Positions 1-31,237 of a stretch of DNA of 64,000 bases are shown one piece after another. This DNA comes from Agelaius tricolor (Eukaryota > Chordata > Aves > Passeriformes > Icteridae). The first letter of the stretch is position 1, and each line of letters begins with the position of its first letter. The notes below the pieces were generated by a model. The model did not search any database and was not told the origin of the DNA. It saw only the letters and a program-made list of their open reading frames with translations. Location of the stretch: NCBI GenBank assembly GCA_023055355.1, contig JALJCS010000054.1:1054001-1118000 (forward strand), written 5' to 3'. The position numbers and the translations under genes are program-made.

Positions 1-492
1 AAAAAGGGAGTTTTTCCATTTAAAACCCCAAACCAACCCAAATTTGGTCTCAAATTTCCCCAGGGATGGGAATTTTACAGAGGCTCATCCCAGTCCAATA
101 CCTGGGTGCTCATTCCATTCCCTGAGTGCTGTTTCCCATCCATTCCTTAAAAAACAAATCAGCAGGAACAGGAAAATCCTGGAGAAGTGATGAGAAGACT
201 TGGCCTGGGCGTTTTTTCCAGGGAATTCTTGGATGTGGCTGGGATGGTGGATCCCTGTAGATCCAGGTGAAATCTTTTAGGAGGAATTGGATCTTTCCCT
301 TGAATTTTTTTCCTTCTCCCACCAAAAAAACCCAACTTGAATTAAATCCCCCACTTTCCAAGTTGATGCCAAATTCCCAGAATAATTTTACTTGAGAGAG
401 GGATGGGATTTGGAACAACCTATGGAAAAGGGTAGGACTGGAATTGGAATCCCATGGGATTTTTTGTGGTTTCTTTCCGTGCCCACCTCCAG
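1..492. other. MYOF intron sequence before the first visible exon
   Basis: Non-coding and rich in ATTCC and GGAAT. I see no exon, clear CR1 or tandem array. It ends with the acceptor at 491-492. Confidence 0.7.
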
Positions 493-20143
<19,651 letters not shown>

Positions 20144-20620
20144 AGCTGCTTCCGTGCCTGCCTGGGAATTTTGGGAAGGAATTTGGGAAAAATTTGGGAA
20201 GCGGAGAAAGAACAACCTCGTCCAGGCCTCCAGCTGCTGCCAAAGACTCTGCTTCCCTTCGGAATTCCACCTGGGAAGCGTCACCTCACCGAAGCCTCCA
20301 CCAAAATATTCCTGGTTTTCCAGCCTCCTGTGTTTTGTTTGAGTTTTCCTGCTGCTCTGGTTGGTAAATCCCAAATTCCAGTGAAAATCTGAGGAGGGGG
20401 CAGGGAAAGGAACCTTTCCATCCAGAAGTTGGGAACGTGCAGAGGATTCTCAGGGCAAGATTTGGGATTTGCCGGCCTGAGCAAATCCCACGGATTCTGA
20501 GCACTTTTCCCTCTCTGATCCAGCCTTGGTTTCCCTTTTCCATGTGCTATCCCATTTATGCATTGTAAACCTGTGGAAAATGTGTTGGAAAACCGGAATC
20601 CCTGGGATGACACGTCGCAT
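20144..20620 (+). other. MYOF: Probable MYOF 3' untranslated region
   Basis: This sequence follows the stop codon and contains no CR1. Around 20530-20600 the composition changes to a plainer T/G/A-rich stretch (ATTTATGCATTGTAAACC, then GTGGAAAATGTGTTGG), which may be the end of the transcript. I found no AATAAA or ATTAAA here, so the 3' end is not fixed. Confidence 0.5.
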
Positions 20621-20904
20621 TCCCAAAGCTGGAATCTTGGGAATGGGAAAGGCTGTGGTGCAAAACCTGGGATTTGGAGTTGGTGCTCCACAAAATCCCA
20701 GTTTCTCATGGATTTTGAGGCCTTTGCACTCCTTTCATGGAATTCTGGAGCTGGTTTTCCCTTGGCGCTGCTCCGCAATCCCACAGGTCTCCCATTCCAC
20801 CTCGGAGAGGAATCCCGGGAACAGCTGGGCTTTGATTTCCTCCCCTCCCACTGTCTCCCAGCCACTTTTTTGGGAATTCTCGGTCTTTTTAGTGTCAGTA
20901 TTTG

Positions 20905-21245
20905 CAGAATCCCAGAATCCCTGAGGTTGGAAAAGACCTTTGGGATCATCCAGTCCAAGCTGTGCCTGATCCCCACTGAGCGCCACATCCGGGAATTCCT
21001 TGGACACCTCCAGGGATGGGGACTCCAAACCTCCCTGGGCACTTCCAAGGCCTGAGCACCCTTTCCATGAGGAAATTCCTGCTGATTCCTCCTGTCCATC
21101 TGGAGCCTCTCCTGGGACAACCCGAGGCCGTTCCCTCTTTTCCTGTTATTCCCTGGGATCAGATCCCAACTCCCACCTAACTCCAAATGTTCAGGGATTT
21201 GTGCGGAGCCAGAAGGTCCCTCCTGATCCTCCTTTTCTCCAGGCT
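20905..21245 (-). repeat. CR1 LINE, antisense (second type), about 340 bp
   Basis: CAGAATCCCAGAATCCCTGA, GGACACCTCCAGGGATGGGG, CCTTTCCATGAGGAAATTCC, CCTTTTCTCCAGGCTGAGCC. Confidence 0.92.
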
Positions 21246-22052
21246 GAGCCTCACTGATATTCCTTTAAAATCGGCCATTTTCCCTTGTGTTCCCAAAGAT
21301 TCTTATGGAAAACATCCCAAACCATCCTCGCCGCTGCCCGGCATTAATGGAGCGAAAAACCTGTCCCGGGGTGGGATTTGCTTTCCAAACAAATCCGTGA
21401 TCCACAACCTGCTCGGCCTCCCACGGATCCGACGGGAATGCTGGGACATTCCTGCTTTTGCCGTTCCCTCCTCCTGTCCCCGGAGTGGGATGATCCCGTG
21501 GGATGGGGCACTTGGGGGTTTGTGACCTTGGCAGCGTCAGACTCGAGCCTAGAGGTCTGTCCCACCCTGGATGGTTCCATAATTCCACGATTCCCAGGGT
21601 TTTTCCAGTGCTGGAAGGATGTTAATCCTCAAATTCTCGTTCTCCAAGGAATCTTCTCCCGCTTTCCCACCAGGAAAATCCCATTAATATCTGGCTTCTC
21701 CAGCACCTTTGCTGATTCGGGATCTTCCCATCCTCCCTTCGGCAGGACGAGATCTATCCTTGATTCCATGTTTTCCTTGGAGCTGTGGCTGCTCCAAACG
21801 AGCGAGGAGCTGGGAAAAGTGATCCCGAGGGATCAGTTTCCCGGGAAAAAGCCGCTGATGGCAGCTCCTGCCCTGCTCTGGCCGGGATTTTAAACCCGTG
21901 CTTAAAAAAATAGGGAAAAATATTTTAGTTGCTTTGTTGGATGGGGATGTAATCCATGGGGGATCAAATCCCGGGATTCTCATTGGAACATCTCCCACAT
22001 TGCACAGGGCAGCTCCTTCTCCATGTTTTCCGCACGGAAAACGCACGGCTTT
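21246..22052. other. Intergenic, no gene recognised
   Basis: Non-coding sequence downstream of MYOF. No CR1 and no polyadenylation hexamer seen. Confidence 0.6.
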
Positions 22053-22084
22053 GGGATTTATAGGGATTTATAGGGATTTATAAC
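22053..22084 (+). repeat. 11-bp triplicate GGGATTTATAG
   Basis: Three consecutive near-identical units. Confidence 0.9.
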
Positions 22085-23324
22085 CCCATCCCTGCTGCTG
22101 AGCTTTGGCTGATCCGTGGCCCCTTCCCAAAAGTTGGAGCGGAGGAATTGGCTCCGGATTTGCACATCCCAGGCCGGAGGTTTCATTTTCCGTCGTTAAA
22201 TGCTTCGTTTTCCTTTGGTTTTTTTTCCCTAAAAGCCTCCCAACCCCATTCCCACCCCCATCCCTGTTTACAGCCACCATCAAACCACCCGGATTCACTC
22301 CAGTTTTCCAGAGGTTTTATTATCCCAAAGGATCTGAGGAGCTGAGGACAAAAGTTGCTTCTGTTTGGCCCCTGCTTGGGATTTGGGGGATCCCTGCTTG
22401 GGATTGGGAATTTGGGTTTTATGGGAATGTTGGTCCCTGCTCCTTTCCCACCGGGATCCAGCTGTGCCAGAGGGAGTCTGGGATTCCCTGAGTGCTCTCC
22501 TGGAACCCACAGTGGGAATTCAGGTCCAACATCTCTTTGGATTTTTGAGGATTCTGAGATTTCCCATCCTGGTGTAATTCCCTGTGATCCCAACCCAAAA
22601 AATCCTGGAGCCAAGAGCCCCAAATGGATGCGTGATCGATGTTGGAATGCCAAATGTGGGATGCTCATCCCCCATCCCATTGGGAACGCCGCTGTCTATC
22701 CCAGAAAGACAAGGAATCAAAATCCATCCGCGGGTTTCCTTTGGAACGTCCAAGGCCAGCTTGGATAAGGGGTTGTGGAATGCCTGGAATGGGCATGGGC
22801 TTGAAAGTTTGGGATTCACTCCAGAGACTCTTCCAGTGGGAAATCCTATTTTATTCCCAGCATTCCCCTGGCAAACCTGGATCAGCAGCGATAGGAGAGA
22901 AGGATCCAGGGCATCCAATTCCATAAAAACAGGGATTTCCAGAGGGAAATCCATGCTCCCAGTCCAGATTTCATGCCAAGAGGATCCCGTGGGATTCCGG
23001 TGGGTAAATTCAGGTGGGAACATCTGGAAAAACCAACTCCATCCCAGTTTTTTTCCCCTGAACAGCCACATCCAGCTCCGGGCCTGGTTGTGCCTCCTCC
23101 AGATCCAGGTGGGAGCTGTGGAAAGAATTCCCTGTGGCTTCCGGTTATCCAGGGAATTGGCTGGAATTTGTTCTGGATCACCCGTGCCTGCCTTATCTGC
23201 AATGATGCCCAAAGCACTGTGATTCCCAAAGAAATGCTCTGAAACATTCCCGTTCCCAGTGTTTTGATTGTGGGGATGGAATTGTGGCTCCTCTTGGGAG
23301 TGGGAATGGGAAAATTTGGATTGT
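22085..23324. other. Intergenic, no gene recognised
   Basis: Non-coding. Dense ATTCC/GGAAT words from about 22380. Open frames on both strands here have no recognisable protein features. Confidence 0.55.
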
Positions 23325-23653
23325 GGAGAAGGGAAAATTCCAGGGAATCCTCAGAGTCCCTGCAGGGGCTCCAGGAGAGCTGGAGAGGGGCTGGGGACAA
23401 GGCCTGCAGGGACAGGAGCCAGGGAATGGCTCCCACTGGGAAAGGGGAGATTGGGCTGGGATCTTGGCAAGGAATTCCTGGCTGGGCTGGAATTCCCAGA
23501 TTTGCTGGGGCTGCCCCTGGATCCCTGGCAGTGCCCAAGGCCAGGTTGGATCCACCTGGGACAGTGGGAGGTGTCCCTGCCCAAGGATGGGGTGGGAATG
23601 GGATGATCCTAAAATCCTTTCCATCCTAACCCATTCCATGATTCCAGGATTCC
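23325..23653 (+). repeat. CR1 LINE 3' end, about 330 bp
   Basis: Starts GGAGAAGGGAAAATTCCAGG and ends CCATTCCATGATTCCAGG. Same type as 8764-9114. Confidence 0.92.
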
Positions 23654-23929
23654 CTGCCCATGCGTGGGAGTTTATTGGCAAAAGTTCCGCTGCTCGAGCG
23701 CTTCCCTGATCCCGGATTTCCTTGGCCTGATGCCGGGAGTAATTCCAGCCTGGAATTCCAAAGTGTGGGGACACCTTTGGGACCATCTGGACACAACACC
23801 CCTGTTGTGTTCCCATTCCCTCCGGGAGCTGGAGGAGCTGGAAAACTTCCATCCCACAGAGGGGCTGAATTCCCTAAATCTCCAGCAGCCGTCCCAAAAA
23901 AATCCCGGGAATGGGCTGGATGGATTTTG

Positions 23930-24160
23930 CTCCCCAATAAGAACAATTTTCCAGGCAGTGCCTGGTTTTATCCGCTCCGAAGGGAGCGTTTTCCACCCAC
24001 AAATTTTCACCCAAAATCCCGACAGATTTTGCCGGAGCGTTTGGAAAAGAGGGGGGCGGCGCAGGGAGAGCGGGATGAGAAGTGGGATCCAGGTCAAGGC
24101 GCTTCCATAAATTTTTTTTTGGGAGCTGTTGGCAGCTGGATTTGTTGGTTTAACCCCTGT
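23930..24160. other. Candidate conserved intergenic element
   Basis: CpG-containing, repeat-free: TTTATCCGCTCCGAAGGGAG, CCGACAGATTTTGCCGGAGC, CAAGGCGCTTCCATAAATTT. Composition differs from the flanks. Function unknown. Confidence 0.3.
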
Positions 24161-24754
24161 GGACGGGGCCTGCCGTGGGTTCTGCTCATTCCTGGGAACA
24201 GGGATCCAACGGGAGCACTGATCCAATGGGATGCTCCCTAAAAAACACCGTTGTGTCCTCCTGACTCCCAAATCCGTGAGTTTTCCTATGGGAAGGTGGA
24301 GATTTCCCTGGATTTGAGTGACACGACTCGTTTCAGCCTTGCCTTGAGGCCTGACCCCGTCAGGCTTTCCCAGGATGGTGATTCCCGGTGCTGGAATTTC
24401 CCCCCTGGAAGACGCAGTCATGGAAAAGGTGGTGATGAATTTAAAGGTGGGTCGATAACCAGAAATTCCTGAAATTGGCTTTTTCCATGGATAACCCTGT
24501 GTTGCGTGACAGCTGCAGTCGGGATTCATCCCAGAAAAGCCCAGAGCCTGGGACTGAGGGATGATTTGTGGGGATCTGCAGGAGACTCCCAAGAAATGAG
24601 CCGTGAAACTGCTCCGGGTTTGGCTCCATCCGGAATCCGCTTCCAGAGGAAAATGAGCTTGACTTTGTCCCATCTGCTTTTTCCATTCCCATCCCGGCCT
24701 TCCCAAAGAACCAATCCCTGAAATGTGCGGGGTATTTTTTATCCCATATAAAAA

Positions 24755-24940
24755 AAAAAAAAGAGAGGAAAAGGCTCGGGATGCATCCGGGGTTTTATTC
24801 CAGCTGCTGAAGTTGGATTGTGCTTGGATCTTCCCTCAAGGCTGGAACCTTTTCCATGATCCTTCATCTTCCCGAGCCTTCCCAGAATCGTGGAATGGTT
24901 CAGGGAGAGGACCCTAAAGCTCCTCCTATTCCATGGAATC
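24755..24940. repeat. Two-copy local repeat, copy 1
   Basis: GAGAGGAAAAGGCTCGGGAT, GGTTTTATTCCAGC, TTCCCTCAAGGCTGGAA and TCCATGATCCTTCATCTTCC, then a CR1 end in antisense (24892-24940). It is paralogous to 26880-27060, and both copies run into a CR1 at the same place. Confidence 0.8.
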
Positions 24941-25023
24941 CACGATCCCTCATCTTCAAGCCACTTCAGGCCATGGAATTCTGGCTTTTGGGAAAGGTTT
25001 GGTGGGTATTTGGGATATTGGGT

Positions 25024-25133
25024 TGAATCATGGAAATCGTGGAATGGTTTGGGGTGGAATGGACCTTAGAGCCCATCTGGAACCTTCCCTTGGACACTTC
25101 CATGGATGGGGAATCCAAACCTCCCTGGAAAAC
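25024..25133 (-). repeat. CR1 LINE fragment, antisense
   Basis: GAATCATGGAAATCGTGGAA, CCTTAGAGCCCATCTGG, ATCCAAACCTCCCTGGAAAA. Confidence 0.82.
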
Positions 25134-25294
25134 AGGATTTTGAAGTTTGGATTTGGATTGTTTTTTCCCAACTTTTAGGATTCCCTGAGTGCCCCTCTTT
25201 GGCATTTGGGATGATTCCAGGGAGACTCCCTGGCCCTTGGCTGCTCCATCCCTGTCAGCATTCCCTGTCCCGTGGGTTGAACATCAGGAATTTC

Positions 25295-25365
25295 CACGCT
25301 TGGCAACCTTTCCCATGAAGGAATTCTTCCCGATATCCAATCCAAACCTCTCCTGGTGTTGCTTC
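25295..25365 (-). repeat. Short CR1 fragment, antisense
   Basis: CCTTTCCCATGAAGGAATTC, TTCCCGATATCCAATCCAAA, CCTCTCCTGG. It could be the continuation of the previous fragment after an internal insertion. Confidence 0.65.
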
Positions 25366-26469
25366 CCTTTGCTTTCCCTTCTTTTTTGGTCTTTTCCCAC
25401 ATTTCCCTCCGTCCTCTCCATCTCTCTTCCCCTTGTGGGTTGTATCCAGGCCCCATCCAAGTCCAGCATCCCGGGGAGGGATGGGAATTACAACCTCACA
25501 AATTCGGGAAGTGGCAGCTCTCCCAAATCCAGCCTATTTTCCCTCCCTTTTTCCTTCTTCCCAGAACTCATGGGAATTAAATTCATCCATTCTCCCACCC
25601 CAGTGCTGGGATCCCCTGGAGGTTTTCCCTGGAAACAGCCTAATCCCATGTTTATGAAAATCATGGAGCCAAGGGCACTTCAACTGGATGGAATTCCTGG
25701 GGCCAGTGTAGGAGGGAGGAGCCTCTTCATCCCTGTTTTTTTCACCCTTTGGAGCACATTCCAAAGGTTCTGCTCCTGTTCCAAGCCGAAAAAAGACAAA
25801 TAGGATTCGGTGGATATGGAAAAGTGGGAAAAAGAAACCCCAGGACACACCAGAGGTTTACAATTCCTCCTTGCCAATGAAAACAGCGGGAAGAATCATC
25901 CGCTGGCAAATCCGTGGCTGGGAAACAAAGCCTGGATTCATTGTCTCCCTCCGTGGAAAACAGGGAACAATCGGGATGAGTCATTTCCAAAGGGTCGGAA
26001 TGGCCTTGGAGCTTCCCAGAGACTCCACAGAGAGGGACAGGGAGGTCATTGGAGAGGTTCGGAGCTCTCCGTGCTGGAATGCCGGGAAGAGCTCATCCCA
26101 TCCCTCTTTTCACCCCAGGGACTGGGAGAAATCAGAGTCAGGCGCCTCCAAACCATTCCTGGCTTTTTTTATAGGAATTATGCAATCCGAGGGAAAACAA
26201 ACAGGATAACAACACAAAACGCAGGCACAAATGGATTTTATTTCTATTTTCCAGCTGTCCGAATAATCAAAGATTGGAAATTCCATGATTTCCTTTGCAA
26301 GGAAAAGGCCCTAAAAATACTCTATTCCCATAGGATAACGGAAATTTCCTTCAATTCCAACACCGTCTTTAAGGAATACCAGAAATCCCAAATTTTTGTG
26401 GGCGATGGAGATATCTGGCATCATCTCCCTCGTGGTCTGAGCTCCAGAAATCCCAGGGATGCTGAAGAC
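25366..26469. other. Intergenic, no gene recognised; possible old conserved part near 26190-26450
   Basis: Non-coding. At 26190-26450 the sequence is AT-richer (TGGATTTTATTTCTATTTTC, AATAATCAAAGATTGG) and less like the ATTCC-rich background. A 227-codon open frame crosses the region, but it has no recognisable domain and no supporting splice or start context. Confidence 0.4.
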
Positions 26470-26560
26470 TTTAATAATTTAATTAATTATTAATTAATTT
26501 ATTGTGAATTGATTAATTCTAATGAATTAACTTATTATAAAATTAATTTTTAAATTCTCA
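26470..26560. repeat. AT-rich TTAATTAA-type block
   Basis: Low-complexity TTAATTAATTAT and similar sequence. Confidence 0.9.
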
Positions 26561-26879
26561 ACTCGATCCTAAAAAATTATCTTGGAGAGGATCGTTCCCT
26601 CTTTCCTACCTCTCCCACCTCCATCCCAACTAGGAATTGGCACAAAACGGGGATTTGTCCCAGATATTTAATTTTGGGAAATTCCAGCCTTTCCCACGGA
26701 TGGGATGGAATTAGCCAAGGAAAAAAGCTGGAAAAAAGACAGGGAAGAGAGCTGGGATATCTGGGAGAAAGGAGACTCCATGTGGGATGAGATTGGGATT
26801 CCCAGGCTTGTTCAACCCATCTGGATCAGAAAACAGCTGGGAATGAATCCTGCCCAAGCAGGAAAATCAAAAATTGGGA

Positions 26880-27060
26880 TAAAAGAGAGAGGAAAAGGCT
26901 GTGGATGCATCCCAGATTTTATTCCAGCAGGAGCAGCCGCTGAGATTGGGTTGGGCCTTGACCTTCCCTCGAGGCTGGAATTTTTCCATGATCCTTCATC
27001 TTCCCAAGCCACAGGATCATGGAATCATGGAATGGTTCGGGGAAAGGACCTTAAAGCTCA
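26880..27060. repeat. Two-copy local repeat, copy 2
   Basis: GAGAGGAAAAGGCTGTGGAT, GATTTTATTCCAGC, TTCCCTCGAGGCTGGAA, TCCATGATCCTTCATCTTCC. It is followed by an antisense CR1 at 27013, as in the copy near 24.8 kb. Confidence 0.8.
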
Positions 27061-27150
27061 TCCCATTCCATGGGCAGGGACACCTCCCACTATCCCAGGA
27101 TGCTCCAAGCCCATTCCAACCCGGCCTTGGGCACTGCCAGGGATGGGGAG
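27013..27150 (-). repeat. CR1 LINE 3' end, antisense
   Basis: ATCATGGAATCATGGAATGG, CATGGGCAGGGACACCTCCC, GGCCTTGGGCACTGCCAGGG. Confidence 0.9.
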
Positions 27151-27910
27151 CTGCACATCCATGGAGAACCAAATCCCAAATTCCGATGGTTCGGAGCTCC
27201 GCTGGTGAGGACAATTTTCCATCCTCTCCCCACCACTGGGAAAATTCCCCTTGGACGACTTCTGGGCTCCGTGGAAAAATTCCAAACCTTTGTGTCCAAG
27301 TCCTCCCTGTGCCAAGGAGAAGCCGAGGCTGGAGAGGGTCTGGAGGAGGAATTCCACTCCTGGTGTGCCAGTGGGTGGACGAGACATTCCAGGCTGGCTA
27401 ATTCCAAGAGTTCTGCTTCCCATTAAAGTGCCGGCGAGCAGCTGGAGCTCTGGAGTCCATTAAATGCCACTTTTTGGGAATGGGCTTGGATTCCAGCTGT
27501 TTATTTTTATATCCAGGGAGCTGAGCAATGGATGCTGAAAAAGGAATAAAAGTGGATAATGGGAGGCGGGGTGGAAAAAACCATCGGAATATCAAACATG
27601 GATTCCCTGCTCCGACATCCCAGGTGTGGAAAAAACCTTTAAGAAATATCGGCATCCTCAGCACCTGGAGGTAATGGAGAATCCAGAATTCCGGGATTGG
27701 AATAGCCAGAATCTGTAGAGGGAGGTGTGGCTCTGAATTTCCCTGGAATGGATTGCCTGGGAATAGGGATGGGGATCCTTTCTCCAAAGGTGCTGCTGGG
27801 GAAAACATCAAAACAGGGAGAAATGGGATGGGAATGAACAAAAATGGTTCCAAGTTCATTGTTTAGGAAGGAATTCTTGGCTGTGAGGTGAGTGAGGGAC
27901 TGGGAAGGAA
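27151..27910. other. Intergenic, no gene recognised
   Basis: Non-coding. An AATAAA occurs at about 27547, too far from MYOF to be assigned to it with confidence. Confidence 0.55.
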
Positions 27911-28368
27911 TTCCCAGAGAAGTTGTGGAAGTCTCAGCCCTGGCAGTGCCCAAGGCCAGGTTGGACACTGGGGCTTGGATCCACCTGGGACAGTGGGAGG
28001 TGTCCCTAAACATGGATGGAGTGGGAAAGGGATGGGATTTAAGATCCCTACCCACCCAAACCATTCCAGGATTCTGGAGCCCCTGTGTCCTGGAGCCAGG
28101 CTGGCAGAGCTGGGAATGTTCCCCTGGAGAAGGGAAAATTCCAGGGAATGCTCAGAGTGCCTGGAGGGGCTCCAGGAGAGCTGGAGAGGGGCTGGGGACA
28201 AGGCCTGCAGGGACAGGAGCCAGGGAATGGCTCCCACTGGGAAAGGGGAGATTGGGCTGGGATCTTGGCAAGGAATTCCTGCCTGGGCTGGAATTCCCAG
28301 ATTTGCTGGGGCTGCCCCTGGATCCCTGGCAGTGCCCAAGGCCAGGCTGGATGGGATTTGGAGCTGCC
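27911..28368 (+). repeat. Chimeric CR1-CR1 unit (junction near 28075)
   Basis: A CR1 end with CCCTAAACATGGATGGAGTG runs through CCATTCCAGGATTCT into GGAGCCCCTGTGTCCTGGAG and a second CR1 body. The second body lacks its own tail after CCAGGCTGGATGGGATTTG. Confidence 0.88.
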
Positions 28369-28744
28369 TCATTCACCGTGCAGCCTCCAACACATTCCCA
28401 AACCAATCCTTGGATCAGGTGGGTCTCCAGTGGACCAAATCCAGCATTTCTCTGCTCCAAGGATCCCACCAGCAGCCAGGAACTGGGACAGCTCCTCTTT
28501 TCCGCACCCAACAGAGCCGGAGCAAACACCGGCAGCCGCTTTTCCAATAACATTTTATGGGAAATCCATGGATTAACATCAAAGGATCTCTCCCGGCCAG
28601 GTGGGAAGGTTGAGCTCGTAACCTTTTATTGCTCCTGCTCCGGGGAATTGTTCTCCCACTGCTGGGCCTTGGACATCGGGAATGTGTTAAATCCAGGCTC
28701 CCCTGGAGCGCCTTCTTCTCCCTTCCTCACCATCCCATTTACAC

Positions 28745-28968
28745 AGGGAATGGCTCCCAGTGGGAAAGGGGAGATTGGGCTGGGATCTTGGCAAGGAATT
28801 CCTGCCTGGGCTGGAATTCCCAGATTTGCTGGGGCTGCCCTTGGATCCCTGGCAGTGCCCAAGGCCAGGCTGGATCCACCTGGGACAGTGGGAGGTGTCC
28901 CTGCCCGTGGACAGGGTCAGTTCTCTGGGATTTAAGGTCCCTTCCCATCAAAACCATTCCAGAATTCC
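28745..28968 (+). repeat. CR1 LINE 3' end
   Basis: Begins AGGGAATGGCTCCCAGTGGG and ends AAACCATTCCAGAATTCC. Confidence 0.9.
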
Positions 28969-29140
28969 AAGTCAGAGCTCTCCCAGGTGCAGAATTCTAC
29001 ACCTGGAGTGGGCTTCAGGTGCTCCCGGAGGGAACAGCGGGATGTGATCCAGGGTGGCTTCCCAGGGATCATTCAGCACCCTTTGGGAAAACCAAATTTG
29101 GGAAATTTGGTTGGGAAAACCAAAGAATCCTAAAATCCCA

Positions 29141-29235
29141 GACTGGCTTGGGTGGAAGGGGACCTTAAATCCCATCCCATTCCATGGGACACCTCTCACT
29201 ATCCCAGATTGCTCCAAGCCTTTTCCAGCCGGGCC
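29141..29235 (-). repeat. Short CR1 3' end, antisense
   Basis: GGGTGGAAGGGGACCTTAAA, ACACCTCTCACTATCCCAG. Confidence 0.85.
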
Positions 29236-30480
29236 TCCCGAACTCCTGGAAGCCGGGATCCATCAGCTGACGGTGACATCACAACCCCGAGCCGTCAGGA
29301 CATTCCCGACTCCCAAAAATATCACTTCTCCAGAGGCTGGGAAGCAGCAGCAGCAACCCATCCATCCTGTCAGCACGGCTATTCCCAGTTTTTTTCTGGC
29401 TCTGGGAACACAGGGAGGGTGGGAAGTGTGAGGGAAGGGGGGCTGGTGGCACATCTGGATGCACTCGGAGCCGGGGTGGTGGCAGCTGTTCCCTCATCCC
29501 GGCCGCTCCGTGTCTGGAATCAATTTCCAAGGGGTTTTTCCTGCCTAAATTGGAGCCCAAAGTCTGCTTGGCTCCTTCTCTCCCGGTTTTCCAGCTGGGA
29601 TTTTATTCCTTAGCCTCGGGAGGCTTAAAAATAGAAGCGCTGGAAAAGGAGACTGAGCTGCTCTTCCAGAGGGAGGGAAAGGAGGGAATTCTGTGCTCCT
29701 CGGAGCAGGGGAAGGGGAGAAATTCCGGCAGGAGATAATCCTGAGCCGGGTTATTCCCAAAGGGATTGAAAACCTGCCTCTCCCATTCCTGTTTTTTTTT
29801 TTTTTGCTGGAAGCCGCTTAAAGTGAGGTTGAATTCTGGGATTGGGATGAAATCCACAGGATTTTCCCTTGGGAAAATGGCATTGCAGGGCCTGCTGATG
29901 CAGCCCTGTGCTCCGGGGGAAAATCCGGGATGGGATTTGTTTCATTACGTCAGAAATTTGTCCAGGTAAATCTCCTGGGATTCCAGGGGGCTTCCTTGGT
30001 GTAAAAACTGGGACAGGGGCATCCAAAAGCAGATTTTTGGGAAGGCGGGATGCGATCCAGAGTGGGAAGGGATCTTTGTGTCCGGATTTGGGTGGAATGT
30101 GCAGCTTTATGGGAAAAGAGCTGATTTATGGGATTGTAACCAGTGAGGGACAGGAAAATTGGGAATGGCTTCCCACTGCTGGAAGAGAGAGTTGGGTGGG
30201 ATATTGGGAAGGATTTTTTGGGAAGTTTGTCCCAAAAAAAGGACCAAAACCCAGGTGGTTTCACAGGTTTTCCATATCCATGGGTCAGATTCCCCCCTGG
30301 GAATTCATTCCATGGGTCCTTCTCCAGCCCCTGGAGGGGATTCACCCCAATAGGGTCGGGAAGAGTCACCGGGAGCTCCTCAGATCTGGAGCATCCGGAT
30401 TTTGGGAGCAGGAGCAGCTCCCTGGGGACATTTGCACTGCTGGGGAGGTTCTTTCATCCCAGGAGGAAAAAAAAAAAGTG
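29236..30480. other. Intergenic, candidate E-box plus MEF2-like cluster inside
   Basis: Repeat-poor. At 29592 lies CAGCTG and at 29625-29634 lies TTAAAAATAG, which fits the MEF2 consensus YTAWWWWTAR. A poly(T) run is near 29794. No gene is seen. Confidence 0.4.
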
Positions 30481-30875
30481 GGATCATGGAATGGTTTGGG
30501 AAGGGAAGGACTTAAATCCCAGCCAGTTCCATCCAGGAATAGCTCCCACCATCCCAGGTGGATCCAAGCCCCAGTGTCCAGCCTGGCCTTGGGCACTGCC
30601 AGGGATCCAGGGGCAGCCCCAGCAAATCTGGGAATTCCAGCCCAGCCAGGAATTCCTTGCCAAGATCCCAGCCCAATCTCCCCTTTCCCAGTGGGAGCCA
30701 TTCCCTGGCTCCTGTCCCTGCAGGCCTTGTCCCCAGCCCCTCTCCAGCTCTCCTGGAGCCCCTGCAGGCCCTGGAAAAGGCTCCAAGTTTTCCTTGGATT
30801 TTTCTCTTCTCCAGGGAACATTTCCAACTTTCCCAGCCTTTCTCCCCGTGGAGCTGCTCCCTCTGATCATCCTGC
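30481..30875 (-). repeat. CR1 LINE 3' region, antisense, about 395 bp
   Basis: GGATCATGGAATGGTTTGGG through CCAGTGTCCAGCCTGGCC and GCCCCTGCAGGCCCTGGAAA to CTCTGATCATCCTGC. Confidence 0.92.
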
Positions 30876-31237
30876 TCCTAAAAAAAACCCAGGAGCAGTC
30901 CCTGGCCACCCACTCTGAATCCTGGTCTTTGCTCCTAAAATATCCATGAGGAGCCTTGGGAAAAGCTGGGCTCTGGAAAAGGTTTTTTGGGAGCGCTGAT
31001 GGAGCTTGGGGTAGATTTGGGGCCTTTGCATTCCTGCATGGAAGAAAAAATCCCAAAGACGCCCTCCAAAAATCCCAAATCCCAACAAAAAATTAGGTGG
31101 AAATGCTGGAAATCAAAGGATTTTCCACCTTCTCCAGCTTTCCAGCTTTCCCTCCAGGAGTTATGGATCCATATCCCATTTCTGGGCCTGAGAAGGGAAT
31201 TCCCAACAGCACCCAGTCCTCATCCCTGCACTTCCAA

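Noticed and set aside
23672..24706. 344-codon open frame on the minus strand
   Set aside because: No recognisable domain, Trp/Gly/Pro/Ser-rich wording produced by ATTCC/GGGAT-type words, and no splice or promoter context. Long open frames are common in this stop-poor sequence.
27892..28935. 347-codon open frame on the plus strand
   Set aside because: Mostly translated CR1 3' ends, repeated many times elsewhere. These are non-coding tails, not reverse transcriptase.
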